Notes: generated from the letters alone by a model not told the origin. A DNA stretch of 64,000 nt from Chaetoderma sp. LZ-2023a (GCA_034401795.1 CM067370.1:106663387-106727386); one strand, 5' to 3'. Shown: positions 1 to 9,700, counted from the stretch's first letter. Numbers and translations are program-made.

Positions 1-2
1 CA

Positions 3-761
3 CGGCTTTCCGTTGCGGAACGTGAGGCGCTGAATAGGCCGTTGGCTGGGAAGGCCAAGGGGCGGTCACGTCCCTTGGTTTCCCAGACCAACAAAGACCC
101 GTTTAATGAGCTCACGCTCATTGAGGATGCGGCTAGGGCAGCCATGGCTGCGCTGTCGCACGGGTGTACCGTCTTGCAGGGTATGCTGGACTGCACGGCG
201 GAAGGCGGACAGGTGCCAGAGGCTGCTCCCGGAGTTGTTCGGGACACCATGCGCCTGTCTCAGGATTGCCTGGCCAGGGTGATCACAAGAACTTTAGCAG
301 AGCGACGGAGAATGGTTCTCGATTGTGTGGAACCAGGACCGGAAATGAGGGCAGCGTTATCTTCCGCGCCTTTCATAGGTCCAGGCTTGTTCGGCGGCTC
401 GGCACGACAAGCGCTTTCTAAAGTTGCATCGATGGTGGCGGAGCAAGAGGTGGTCGGCAAGTCGTGGAAGTCGACCAAGAGGACTCAGCCGCAACAGTCC
501 TACCGTCAACACCGACAGGAGCAGCAGAGGCAGCGTCCTAGATCGCCCTTCCGTCCTTCTGCCCGTGATGCCCATAGGCCATCCGGAGCACAAGGGCCTG
601 GCCGTTCGTCCACATACAAGCCCTCTAGTAAGAGGCCGTATGAGGACGACAGGAAGGGTGGCGGTTCGGGCCGTGGCGGCTACCGTAAGGATAGTCGTGG
701 CGGCGGTTCCGGACCGTCATACCACAAGAAGCCGCGGGGCGGCCGTGGGGCTCGTTCCTGA
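3..761 (+). CDS. gag: DIRS Gag-like protein, C-terminal part (copy 1)
   Basis: The frame is open from the window edge to a TGA at 759-761, so the N-terminus is missing. The first half is a predicted helical region (LTLIEDAARAAMAALSHG, then a stretch around DTMRLSQDCLARVITRTLAE). The last 80 or so residues are Arg/Gly/Ser/Pro rich and very basic, ending in RGG-type repeats, as expected for the RNA-binding tail of a retroelement Gag. Copy 2 has the same protein at 5575-7533, with an N-terminal Cys/His cluster that here would lie left of the window. The 3' part overlaps the pol frame, so pol expression probably needs frameshifting or re-initiation. The gene is partial but undamaged as far as seen. 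Confidence 0.85.
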   Translation, partial: RLSVAEREALNRPLAGKAKGRSRPLVSQTNKDPFNELTLIEDAARAAMAALSHGCTVLQGMLDCTAEGGQVPEAAPGVVRDTMRLSQDCLARVITRTLAERRRMVLDCVEPGPEMRAALSSAPFIGPGLFGGSARQALSKVASMVAEQEVVGKSWKSTKRTQPQQSYRQHRQEQQRQRPRSPFRPSARDAHRPSGAQGPGRSSTYKPSSKRPYEDDRKGGGSGRGGYRKDSRGGGSGPSYHKKPRGGRGARS

Positions 762-2931
762 CGGGTTTCCGGCGGAATCAATACCGGCGGTTTTGGAAAC
801 AAATGGAGTCGAGAATCTTCACCCAAGCGATGTAGCGTCTTGTCGGCTAATCTCGACCGACAACTGTGTGCAGATTCCTTCCGTCGGAGGCAGACTTCAG
901 CTATTCCTAAGCCAATGGGAACAGGTCGTGCGCGACTATTTAGTCTGTCAGTGGATAAGAAACGGCTACGATCCGGACTGGCTCATCCATCAATCGTTAG
1001 TTCCGTTAACCTCGACTCCAATATGGACTCCTATTCCAAGGGAATTAGACCGTCTAGTTGCCATTCAGTCAGAGATAGAATCGCTTCGTCAGAAGAAGGC
1101 GATTCACCTGGTCGCCGATCAGTCATCACTGGGCTTCTATTCGATTATGTTCCTAGTTCCGAAGCGTACCGGAGGGTGGAGACCAATTCTCAATCTCAAA
1201 CCGTTGAACAAATTTATTCTTTCTCCCAGGTTTCAGATGGAGACGGTAGCAGCGGTGATGACAGGGCTCAGGAAAGGCATGTGGGCGGTATCAATAGATC
1301 TGAAGGATGCTTATTTTCATATTCCAATGTCAATTCCCTTTCAGAAGTACCTGCGGTTTGCATTCCAAGACAGTGTTTGGGAATTCAATGCTCTTCCATT
1401 CGGCCTGACCACGGCTCCGAGGGTCTTCACCAAGGTGGTTCTCGCCATGACTTCTTTACTTCGCAGGAGAAACATAGCTGTTCACACTTACATAGACGAC
1501 TGGCTGCTAAAGGCGGGGAATCCAGTCACTCTGCGCAGCAATCTGAAGGTAGTCCTAGACTTATTGAAGAAGCTAGGATGGATTGTGAATCTAGAGAAAT
1601 CAGAACTGACTCCATCCCAGGAGTTTGTTTATCTGGGAATTTTTTTCAATCTCAGGGACGGCGTAGCTTTTCCGGCGGAGAGCAGAGTCAGAAGCCTGAT
1701 TGCAGTATTGGAGTCAGTTTCTCTAGGAGCCTATCTGACGGCGCGTCAATTTCTCAGAATACTCGGTTTACTAGTATCTCTGGAGAAGGTGGTGCCATAT
1801 GCGGCGCTCAGGCGCAGGCCGATTCAGATGTATTTGATGTCGTTCTGGTCACAGAGAACAGATCCGTTATCTCTGAGAATACCAGTAAGAGAACCATTGA
1901 TATTCCACCTTCAGTGGTGGTTGTCGGAACAGAATCTCCTGCGAGGTGTTCCTCTACAACCTCCTCAACCTCAGATGTCCATGTTCACGGATGCGTCGTT
2001 GACAGGTTGGGGAGCGGTATTGGACAATCAGTCAGTGTCAGGGGAATGGGATCGGACCAATGCGCAGAAACATATCAATGTGCTCGAGCTATTAGCGGTG
2101 GTATTAGCACTGCAGAAGTTCGAGGGTCTAGTTCAAGACAAAATTGTCCTAGTAAGGACAGACAACTCAACAGTGGTGTCTTATTTGAACCGTCAGGGCG
2201 GGACAAGATCACCGGAGTTGTGTATGATGGTTTGGAACCTTCTGCTGTGGTGCCAAGAGAGGAATATTATTCTTCGGGCAGCACACATTCCAGGAAGATT
2301 GAACATCTTAGCGGATGCTCTCAGTCGAAGGACGGTTTGTCGTCCGACGGAATGGCAGCTCAACCAAGTGGTAGCGGAGGTTCTATTCAGACAATGGGGC
2401 AAGCCAAATGTCGACCTATTTGCAATGAAGAAAAACGCAAAGATGGTCACGTACGTGTCACCGATCCCGGACCCGTTAGCTCTAGCAGTAGACGCACTGG
2501 CGATAAGTTGGAAGGGAATGTACGCGTATGCGTATCCTCCAACAATTCTCATCCCGAAAGTTCTGGCAAAGATAAGAGAGGGGATGTGCCAAGTACTACT
2601 GATCGCTCCTTATTGGCCAGGCCGATCATGGTTTACGGATCTGCTGGACCTTCTGGTCTGCAGTCCAATCCCTCTTCCAGACACAAGAGATGTAATCTCT
2701 CAGAACAAGGGTCTGTACCTTCACGACAGACCAGAAATGTTCAAATTGACTGCATGGATGTTGTCAAGCAGCGTGCAATTGAGGGTGGCTTTTCTGAGCA
2801 AGCAGCGAAGTTTGTTGCTTCAGCCAGAAGAGTTTCAACCACAAAAACATATAATTATAGAATCAACAAATTTGCACAGTGGTGTGAGAGAAGAGATATT
2901 GATCCCTTTTCTGCATCTGTTCAACACGTAG
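424..2931 (+). CDS. pol: DIRS reverse transcriptase-RNase H-methyltransferase-like polyprotein (copy 1)
   Basis: This is an 835-codon frame without stops. Reverse transcriptase motifs are clear: GGWRPILNLKPLN, then SIDLKDAYFHIP with the motif-A aspartates, LPFGLTTAPRVF, and the catalytic YIDDWLL near residue 357. RNase H follows with TDASLTGWGA, the LELLAV glutamate, RTDNSTV and NILADALSR, a complete D-E-D-D set. The C-terminal part contains NVDLFA, YVSPIPDP, YAYPP and LLIAPYWPGRSWF, the pattern of the Dam-like methyltransferase domain known from DIRS pol. The frame overlaps gag at its start and the recombinase domain at its end. The first ~110 codons overlap gag and may not be translated, so the true start is uncertain. 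No catalytic residue is missing, so the enzyme could be functional. Confidence 0.93.
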   Translation: MHRWWRSKRWSASRGSRPRGLSRNSPTVNTDRSSRGSVLDRPSVLLPVMPIGHPEHKGLAVRPHTSPLVRGRMRTTGRVAVRAVAATVRIVVAAVPDRHTTRSRGAAVGLVPDGFPAESIPAVLETNGVENLHPSDVASCRLISTDNCVQIPSVGGRLQLFLSQWEQVVRDYLVCQWIRNGYDPDWLIHQSLVPLTSTPIWTPIPRELDRLVAIQSEIESLRQKKAIHLVADQSSLGFYSIMFLVPKRTGGWRPILNLKPLNKFILSPRFQMETVAAVMTGLRKGMWAVSIDLKDAYFHIPMSIPFQKYLRFAFQDSVWEFNALPFGLTTAPRVFTKVVLAMTSLLRRRNIAVHTYIDDWLLKAGNPVTLRSNLKVVLDLLKKLGWIVNLEKSELTPSQEFVYLGIFFNLRDGVAFPAESRVRSLIAVLESVSLGAYLTARQFLRILGLLVSLEKVVPYAALRRRPIQMYLMSFWSQRTDPLSLRIPVREPLIFHLQWWLSEQNLLRGVPLQPPQPQMSMFTDASLTGWGAVLDNQSVSGEWDRTNAQKHINVLELLAVVLALQKFEGLVQDKIVLVRTDNSTVVSYLNRQGGTRSPELCMMVWNLLLWCQERNIILRAAHIPGRLNILADALSRRTVCRPTEWQLNQVVAEVLFRQWGKPNVDLFAMKKNAKMVTYVSPIPDPLALAVDALAISWKGMYAYAYPPTILIPKVLAKIREGMCQVLLIAPYWPGRSWFTDLLDLLVCSPIPLPDTRDVISQNKGLYLHDRPEMFKLTAWMLSSSVQLRVAFLSKQRSLLLQPEEFQPQKHIIIESTNLHSGVREEILIPFLHLFNT

Positions 2932-3779
2932 CAGATTTTATCTGTCATTTATACGAAGTTGACAAACTTGTACCTTCTACCCTAGCAGCATATAAGTCTG
3001 CATTAGCTTCTGTCATTCCTAGTCTCACCATTGGGGGAGTGGAGAATGACACCTTGAATGAAGTTATCAAAGGAATGAGCAATCTGCGACCTAGACAGCC
3101 AATTCCTATCCCATCATGGAATCTATCTCTTGTTCTACAGGTTTTAGGGCATGCTCCCTTTGAACCGATTAGATCTATTGACATTAAACTGTTAACTATT
3201 AAATCAGTTTTTTTGGTTGCAGCAGCGTCGGCGAGAAGGAGAAGCGAGATTCATGCGCTTTCTGCCGAACAAGACCGTTTTGTCGTCACGGGTGAAGGTT
3301 TAAGATTACTTCCACGTCTTTGTTTCCTGGCAAAGAATCAGTCACTTAAATATCCAGGACAGCCGATCAATTTGCCAAGTTTAACTAGACATGACCCAAA
3401 TTCTTGTGCTTGGTGTCCTGTCAGATGTCTAAAGATGTATAAGAAACGTACTTCTGAGTGGAGAGACGACCCGAAATCTCTGTGGTTATGTCTCAAAGCT
3501 CCCCATTTACGTGCTTCGAAAGATACTATTTCTCGTTGGATAGTTGACGCTATTCAGATGTCGCACAAGATCGCTACAGGAAAGCAGATTGATCGTGCGA
3601 ATGCCCATGAGGTCCGAGCACTAGCAGCATCATCGGCCCTTTATAAGGGTGTCTCTTTAGAGCAGGTGATGTCTGTAGCACAATGGCATGCCGAGTCGTC
3701 ATTCACTGATTTCTACCTTCGAGACATCTCCAGCACACTTAATCCAGTAGCCGTCGCCAATCTGTCGAACCTAAACTAA
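840..3779 (+). CDS. DIRS tyrosine recombinase (YR) frame (copy 1)
   Basis: The recombinase core occupies roughly codons 635-979 (from about 2745). An N-terminal core-binding region (TYNYRINKFAQWCE, LAAYKSALASVIPSL) precedes the catalytic region. The first Arg is in SARRRSEIHAL, the H-x-x-R motif is AHEVRALAAS, the following His is in AQWHAESSF and the probable nucleophile Tyr is in FYLRDIS. This enzyme would integrate the circular DNA copy. The frame stays open for ~630 codons upstream, lying over RT-RNase H in another frame and rich in Ser. Whether that part is translated is unknown, although long RT/YR overlaps are described for DIRS elements. The stop at 3777-3779 is followed by about 600 bp of untranslated sequence before the ICR. 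Confidence 0.9.
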   Translation: MSANLDRQLCADSFRRRQTSAIPKPMGTGRARLFSLSVDKKRLRSGLAHPSIVSSVNLDSNMDSYSKGIRPSSCHSVRDRIASSEEGDSPGRRSVITGLLFDYVPSSEAYRRVETNSQSQTVEQIYSFSQVSDGDGSSGDDRAQERHVGGINRSEGCLFSYSNVNSLSEVPAVCIPRQCLGIQCSSIRPDHGSEGLHQGGSRHDFFTSQEKHSCSHLHRRLAAKGGESSHSAQQSEGSPRLIEEARMDCESREIRTDSIPGVCLSGNFFQSQGRRSFSGGEQSQKPDCSIGVSFSRSLSDGASISQNTRFTSISGEGGAICGAQAQADSDVFDVVLVTENRSVISENTSKRTIDIPPSVVVVGTESPARCSSTTSSTSDVHVHGCVVDRLGSGIGQSVSVRGMGSDQCAETYQCARAISGGISTAEVRGSSSRQNCPSKDRQLNSGVLFEPSGRDKITGVVYDGLEPSAVVPREEYYSSGSTHSRKIEHLSGCSQSKDGLSSDGMAAQPSGSGGSIQTMGQAKCRPICNEEKRKDGHVRVTDPGPVSSSSRRTGDKLEGNVRVCVSSNNSHPESSGKDKRGDVPSTTDRSLLARPIMVYGSAGPSGLQSNPSSRHKRCNLSEQGSVPSRQTRNVQIDCMDVVKQRAIEGGFSEQAAKFVASARRVSTTKTYNYRINKFAQWCERRDIDPFSASVQHVADFICHLYEVDKLVPSTLAAYKSALASVIPSLTIGGVENDTLNEVIKGMSNLRPRQPIPIPSWNLSLVLQVLGHAPFEPIRSIDIKLLTIKSVFLVAAASARRRSEIHALSAEQDRFVVTGEGLRLLPRLCFLAKNQSLKYPGQPINLPSLTRHDPNSCAWCPVRCLKMYKKRTSEWRDDPKSLWLCLKAPHLRASKDTISRWIVDAIQMSHKIATGKQIDRANAHEVRALAASSALYKGVSLEQVMSVAQWHAESSFTDFYLRDISSTLNPVAVANLSNLN

Positions 3780-4394
3780 GCCACGTCCGACCACTACTTC
3801 GCATACATCACAAAAGCCTTCCGCCTACACTGACCAAGCGCTATGCACATGACTGAGTACGACCGTGGATTGGGCCTAGCTCCTGTGATGATCAAGAACA
3901 GATCGACCACTCAAAAATGGTGAGTGTTTACATTAATTAAGTGACTATAAATATGTTTACTTCCAGTCGAAATACCAGACTGAGTAAGTGAATAGTCTGG
4001 TACAAGAGTATATTTATCCTCTCATACAGACATGAGACTCATTCCAATTTGAAAATCTAATCGATATACTGATAGTTTTTTCAAGGATTTGAAGTTGTAG
4101 TAGCTTCTTTGCACTCTACTGGACTGCCCTAGCTGAGACTTGGGGCTGACACGGGTCTGGTGGGTGTTGCATCCCCATGGACATCCCTCTGGTTTTGTGC
4201 GGACAAAAGAGGGGGGGGGAGCGTGGTCTAGACCATGGAAGTTTAGCACTCTATGAGTCAGATAGCAGAACCCAAGCGTATGCCAGGGTTTTAGTCTCTT
4301 CACAACCTTCTCTGTTGGATGGTTGATGAGTGCTGGTTCGAGCCTCACCTCCCACCGGCATTTCCTGGCTGTCGAAATCCGGAGTTTATCATAA
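3780..4394 (+). other. 3' untranslated part of DIRS copy 1
   Basis: No gene is seen. The stretch is repeated with few changes at 10549-11158 in copy 2, which shows it belongs to the element. It contains a short inverted repeat built on CAGACT/AGTCTG (3970-4005) and a G tract near 4212. Confidence 0.7.
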
Positions 4395-4485
4395 TAGTAC
4401 ATCTGGTAAGTATTATTCGAAGTAGAATCAAAAAAGCATCCGCTTTTGTTTCTACGAGAATTCTTAATACTTACCAGATGTACTA
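4395..4485. repeat. Internal complementary region (ICR) of DIRS copy 1
   Basis: The arms TAGTACATCTGGTAAGTATT and AATACTTACCAGATGTACTA flank a centre containing AAAAAAGCATCCGCTTTTG. The left half is the reverse complement of the left end of the element (seen in copy 2 at 4740-4785). The right half is the reverse complement of the right end. This matches the ICR known from DIRS elements, which templates the circle junction. Confidence 0.85.
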
Positions 4486-4553
4486 TGGCCCTTCCTCAGC
4501 CGCCCCGCTGAGGTGAGGCTGAGCTGCTTTCGCAGTTTGCCAAGGCAAATATA

Positions 4554-4924
4554 AGACGAATCTGACTGTGATTGGGAATTGACTCGGTACCTGCGGCTAT
4601 GGTATTCCCGGACACAGTATGGGCAGGACCAGGAGAGTGCGGAGTTTTAATTGTTTATTTTGAGCTAGACTAGATAATAGACATTATCATAATAGTACAT
4701 CTGGTAAGTATTAAGAATTCTCGTAGAAACAAAAGCGGATGCTTTTTTGATTCTACTTCGAATAATACTTACCAGATGTACTATTATGATAATGTCTATT
4801 ATCCAGTCTAGCTCAAAATAAACAATTAAAAACTCCGCACTCTCCTGGTCCTGCCCATACTGTGTCCGGGAATTACCATAGCCGCAGGTACCGAGTCAAT
4901 TCCCAATCACAGTCAGATTCGTCT
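4554..4924. repeat. 371-bp palindrome: right ITR of DIRS copy 1 fused to left ITR of copy 2
   Basis: The sequence from AGACGAATCTGACTG at 4554 is mirrored by CAGTCAGATTCGTCT ending at 4924, with near-perfect complementarity through both arms. The centre near 4735-4745 (AAAGCGGATGCTTTTTTG) is the reverse complement of the ICR centre at 4395-4485. The right end of copy 1 therefore joins the left end of copy 2 exactly as a circle junction would, with no host sequence between. Confidence 0.88.
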
Positions 4925-5574
4925 ATTTTGCGCTTTTACAAAGTCGCATTTTTAGAGTGCTCAAATATTCAATAATTTAAGCGGTTTTAGCGTGGTTGTT
5001 GGAAAACCATCGTTGGCTTCATGGAGGAACTAGGAAAATCATCACGGGCAGGTTGTATCAATCTAGAATTTATACATTCGTGCCATAATGACTGTTTGAA
5101 ATTTCCTTAAATTGGCACATTGTTTTAAAATGATAGCCATTGTTGGAGTCGCTTCTGTACCCGTTAACTTTTAGTTTTAATTCGGGTACTCGGTTAATTT
5201 CTCTTGCGACTCGGTTCCTCTAAAGATGGATGCGTCCTTAGCCAAGATGGCGGCGCCCATGAATATGTCTTGCTTGGCTTGGCGTGTCTAGGAACTCTAT
5301 TTTCGCCGATTTTTAGCTCTCGCTTCATTGTCGAGGGTGTTTGTAGCGATCGGCGTTGTATTCTTGGTTGTTTAACGTTAGTTAACTGCTAAGTTGTGTT
5401 TTTTGATTTTCACTCAAAAAGGTTTCAAATATTTCCTGCCTAAAGGCTTGATTATCATTAATTTAAGAGAAAGTTAATGTGTTCTAAGTAATTCTTTTAC
5501 TATCAAGTCGATTGTGCGTATTGCTCGTCATCGTTTGTCATGTGCAGCGTTTTAATTCTTCTCTGTGTTCGCAG
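4925..5574 (+). other. 5' leader of DIRS copy 2
   Basis: No coding region is convincing here. The stretch lies between the left ITR and gag and is less GC-rich than gag. It contains a YY1-like site at about 5236-5256 and ends in a pyrimidine-rich tract followed by CAG at 5572-5574, directly before the recognisable Gag sequence. This looks like a splice acceptor and suggests a leader intron; the donor was not identified. Confidence 0.5.
5236..5256 (+). promoter_or_regulatory. YY1-like initiator site in DIRS leader
   Basis: The sequence GCCAAGATGGCGGCGCC contains the full YY1 consensus AAGATGGCGGC. YY1 sites at this kind of position direct transcription start in some retrotransposons, for example human LINE-1. 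A role here is inference from the motif alone. Confidence 0.45.
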
Positions 5575-7533
5575 AAACCAAAGAACCAGGACATGTTGTG
5601 CCAGAAGTGCAACAGGTTCATGAAGCGCAAGTACTCAAGACATCACTGTGTAGCGTGCGCGAAGTGTAAGGTGGGAAGCCCATGTGATGTGTGCGCCAAG
5701 TGGTCGTCGGCAATGGTGGCAGAGTTTGATCGGGATCGACGTGCGCGTCTGGAGAGGATCGCGAGGGACAAGGCGACGAAGCTGGACCAGGCGTCTTTGA
5801 AGGGACTGGAAGGTCGTCTGAATGACCGCATGGATTCAGCTCTGGGCGTATGGGCGGCCTAGTTTAAGGCTATGTTTGAGTCTTCATTCCACGGTCCCGT
5901 CGATGCAACCTAGTGCAGGACAACCCTTAGGTCGTCCGGCTAGTTCTGCGGAGGGTCAAGCACCTGCCCCTTCTCTGTCCTTGGCTCAAGAGCCGATGAT
6001 AGAGGAGGAAGATCTTATGGAAAATTCCGGCATGCCGGATATTTCGATGACGGCAATGCCTAGTACTTCCCAGGGGTCTCCCTCGGGATTTGTACGTATT
6101 TGCCAGGCGGATGGTGATATCGACGTTCCGTCGGGTATTTTCCATCCGCTGTTTGTGCAACCAGAGGTGTCGGCGGAGCCGTGTTTTGCGGTTCCAGCCG
6201 GTATCCCGGCGGCTTTGGGTGTGGCTCCTATCGGAATGTCGTCACCTGCCGTAAGTAAAGCGGTCGTGGTCCCGACTCCCGTGCTGGAGCCGATGGACTG
6301 CGGAGAATCCGGGTCTGGCGATTCGTTGGACGCCGGTGCCGCTGGTAGTCGGGCTATGGATGCGCTCTGTCTTGGTAGAGTGGTGTCTCATAGCTCTCAG
6401 CGTGGATCGTCGGTGGCCCTCTCAGAGAGGGAGGATGAGAACGGAAGTTCTTTAACGGACGAGTCCGTTTTCTGCACCGAAGCTGAATGGGTGCAGGTCC
6501 TTGGATGGATGTCCGACTGTCTCGGGTTGGCATCTGATCTTGGATCTCAGCGCGATCCGGCGATGGAGCGGATGTCAGATCGAGCGGCTAGCGCTCTGTC
6601 AAGTGGCTCTTCTGCCATGCCAACACTCCCGTTGGACACGCAGACTTCCGACATGCTGGAAGTTGCGGCATACCGTCTGGTTCAGCCGGAGTATGCATTG
6701 CCCAAGGCCCCGAAGGGGATAAGGAGTAGAGTCTGTTTTCCGGAGCAGGCCTACCATCAGTATGCCCGGGTTCCACGGCTTTGCGTCGGGGGATGAGAGG
6801 CGCTGAATAGGCCGTTGGCTGGGAAGGCTAAGGGGCGGTCTCGTCCTTTGGTTTCGCAGACCAATAAAGATCCGTTCAATGAGCTAACGCTCATTGAAGA
6901 TGCGACGAGGGCAGCCATGGCTGCGCTCTCGCACGGATGTACCGTCCTGCAGGGTATGCTGGCCTGCGCGGCGGAGGGTGGACAGGTGCCAGAGGCTGCT
7001 CCCGGAGTTATTCGGGACACCATGCGTCTGTCTCAAGATTGCCTGGCCAGGGTGATCACCAGGACATTGGCAGAGCGACGGAGAATGGTTCTCGATTGTG
7101 TAGAACCAGGACCGGAGATGAGGGCTGCATTGTCTTCTCCACCTTTCATCGGTCCAGGCTTTTCGGCGGCTCGGCACGGCAAGCTCTCTCCAAAGTTGCG
7201 TCAATGGTTGCGGAGCAAGAAGTGGTCGGCAAGTCGTGGAAGTCGACTAAGAGGACACAGCCGCAGCAGTCCTACCGGCAACATCGACAGGAGCAGCAGA
7301 GGCAGCGTCCAAGATCGCCCTTCCGTCGTTCTGGCCGTGATGCCCATAGGCCATCCGGATCACAAGGACCTGGCCATTCGTCCTCATACAAGTCCTCTAA
7401 TAAGAGGCCGTATGAGGATGACAAGAAGGGTGGCAGTTCGGGCCACGGCGGTTACCGTAAGGATAGCCGCGGCGGCGGTTCCGGACCGTCGTATTACAAG
7501 AAGCTGCGGGGCTGCCGTGGAGGTCGGTCCTGA
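5575..7533 (+). pseudogene. gag: DIRS gag, broken (copy 2)
   Basis: The frame begins after a likely splice acceptor at 5574. The N-terminus has a Cys/His cluster (CQKC, then HHCVACAKC, then CDVCAKW), a zinc-binding fold also present in copy 3 at 49611. An acidic, Ser/Pro-rich middle follows, then the helical capsid-like region and a basic RGG-type tail like that of copy 1. Breaks visible are a TAG at 5860-5862, a frame change near 5910, a TGA at 6794-6796 where copy 1 has CGT, and loss of one base near 7160 (copy 1 reads CTTGTTCGG, copy 2 CTTTTCGG). The last change joins the gag frame to the pol frame. A functional Gag is unlikely. Confidence 0.82.
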
Positions 7534-9700
7534 CGGGTTTCCGGCGGAACCAGATCCGGTGACGTTAGGAACGAATGAAGTCGAGAATCTTCACCCAAGC
7601 GATTTAGCATCTTCTCGTGCAATCTTGACCGCCAGCTGTGTGCAGATTCCTTCCGTCGGAGGCAGGCTTCAACTGTTCCTAAGCCAATGGGAATAGGCCG
7701 TGCGCGATTGTTTAGTCTGTCAATGGATAAGAAACGGCTATGATCCGGACTGGCTCATCCATCAATCGTTAGTTCCGTTAACATCGACTCCAATATGGAC
7801 TCCTGTTCCAAGGGAATCAGATTGTCTAGAAGCCATTTGCTCAGAAATAGAATCTCTTCATCAGAAGAATGCGATTCATCTAGTCCGCAATCAGTCTTCT
7901 CTGGGCTTTTATTCGATGATGTTCCTCGTTCCGAAGCGTACCGGAGGATGGAGACCAATTCTCAATCTCAAACCGTTGAACAAATTTATTCTTTCTCCCA
8001 AGTTTCAGATGGAGACTGTAGCAGCGGTAATGACAGGGCTGAGAAAAGGCATGTGGGCAGTGTCGATAGATCTGAAGGATACATATTTTCATATTCCAAT
8101 GTCAATTCCTTTTCAGAAATACCTTCGCTTTGCATTCCAAGACAATGTTTGGGAATTCAATGTGCTTCCATTCGGCCTGACCACAGCTCCGAGGGTCTTC
8201 ACCAAAGTGGTTCTCGCCATGACTTCTTTACTTCGCAGGAGAAATATAGCTGTTCACACTTACATAGACGACTGGCTGCTAAAGGCGGGTAATCCAGTCA
8301 CTCTGCGCAGCAATCTTCAGGTAGTCCTAGCCTTATTGAAGGATCTAGGATGGATTGTGAATCTAGAGAAATCAGAATTGACTCCATCCCAGGAGTTTGT
8401 TTATCTGGGAATATTTTTCAATCTCAGGAACGGCGTAGCTTTTCTGGCGGAGAGCAGAGTCAAGAGCCTGATTGCAGTTTTGGAGTCAGTTTCTCTAGGA
8501 GCCTATCTGACGGCGCGCCAATTTCTCAGGTTACTGGGTTTAGTAGTATCTCTGGAGAAGGTGGTTCCATATGCGGCACTCAGGCGCAGGCCAATTCAGA
8601 TGTATCTAATGTCATTCTGGTCTCAGAAAACGGATCCACTATCTCTGAGGATACCAGTAAAAGAACCATTGATATTCCACCTTCAGTGGTGGTTATCGGA
8701 ACAGAATCTCCTGCGAGGTGTTCCTCTACAATCTCCACAACCTCAGATGTCCATCTTCACAGATGCATCGTTGACGGGTTGGGGAGCAGTATTGGACGAT
8801 CAGTCAGTGTGAGGGGAATGGGATCGGACCAATGCGCAGAAACATATCAATGTGCTCGAACTATTAGCGGTGGTATTGGCACTTCGAAAGTTCAAGAGTC
8901 TAATACAAGACAAGATTGTCCTAATAAGGACTGACAACTCAACAGTGGTGTCTTATTTGAACCGCCAGGGTGGGACGAGATCACCAGGTTGTGTATGATG
9001 ATTTGGAACCTTCCGCTGTGGTCCCAAGAGAGGAATGGTATTCTTCGGGCAGCACACATTCCAGGAAGATTGAATATCCTAGCGGATGCTCTCAGTCGAA
9101 GGACGGTTTGTCGTCCGAGGGAATGGCAGCTCAACCAGTCGGTAGTGGAGGTTCTATTCAAACAATGAGGCAAGCCAAATGTTGACCTGTTTGCGATGAA
9201 TCAAAACGCAAAAATGGTCACTTGCGTGTCACCGATCCCAGACCCGCTAGCTCTAGCGGTAGACGCACTGGCGATAAGTTGGAAGGGAATGTACGCGTAT
9301 GCGTACCCTCCAACAATTCTCATCCCAAAAGTTCTGGCAAAGATAAGAGGGGATGTGCCAAGTACTACTGGTCGCCCCTTATTGGCCAGGCCGATCATGG
9401 TTTACGGATCTGCTGGACCTTCTGGTTTGCAATCCAATCCCTCTGCCAGACAGAAGAGATCTAATTTCTCAGAACAGGGGTCTGTACCTTAACTACAGAC
9501 CAGAAATGTTCAAATTGACTGCATGGATGTTAGCAAGCAGCGTGCAATTAAGAGTGGCTTTTCTGAGCAAGCAGCGAAGTTTGTTGCTTCAGCCAGAAGA
9601 GGTTCAACCACGAGAACATATAATTATAGAATCAACAAATTTGCAGAGTGGTGTGAGGGAAGAGATATTAATCCCTTTTCTGCATCTGTTCAACACGTAG
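7198..9700 (+). pseudogene. pol: DIRS RT-RNase H-methyltransferase-like pol, broken (copy 2)
   Basis: Reverse transcriptase is well conserved between 7700 and 8812, with GGWRPILNLKPLN, SIDLKDTYFHIP and YIDDWLL. The first RNase H motif (TDASLTGWGA) is still in this frame. Damage relative to copy 1 includes TAG at 7694-7696 (was CAG), TGA at 8810-8812 (was TCA, just after SV), loss of one base near 8988, a Trp-to-stop change near 9168 and loss of two bases near 9350. The remaining fragments still show the methyltransferase-like motifs YVSP-type, YAYPP and LLVAPYWPGRSWF. The original start is unknown because the frame overlaps gag, as in copy 1. Confidence 0.85.

Larger units (their letters stand above)
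1..4739 (+). mobile_element. DIRS-type tyrosine-recombinase retrotransposon, copy 1 (5' part outside window)
   Basis: Gag, RT-RNase H-methyltransferase-like and tyrosine recombinase frames follow in this order on the + strand, overlapping one another. This is the DIRS layout, with no LTRs and no DDE integrase. The 3' end carries an internal complementary region at 4395-4485 and an inverted terminal repeat from 4554 to about 4739. The visible coding frames are uninterrupted, so this copy looks younger or better preserved than copy 2. The left end lies outside the window. DIRS elements are known to replicate through a circular DNA that the recombinase inserts. The family assignment is firm; activity is inference. 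Confidence 0.93.

Noticed and set aside
4330..4360. GGTTCGAGCCT, resembling a tRNA B box, in the DIRS 3' region (also near 11097)
   Set aside because: No A box and no cloverleaf can be drawn around it; it is part of the repeated element sequence.
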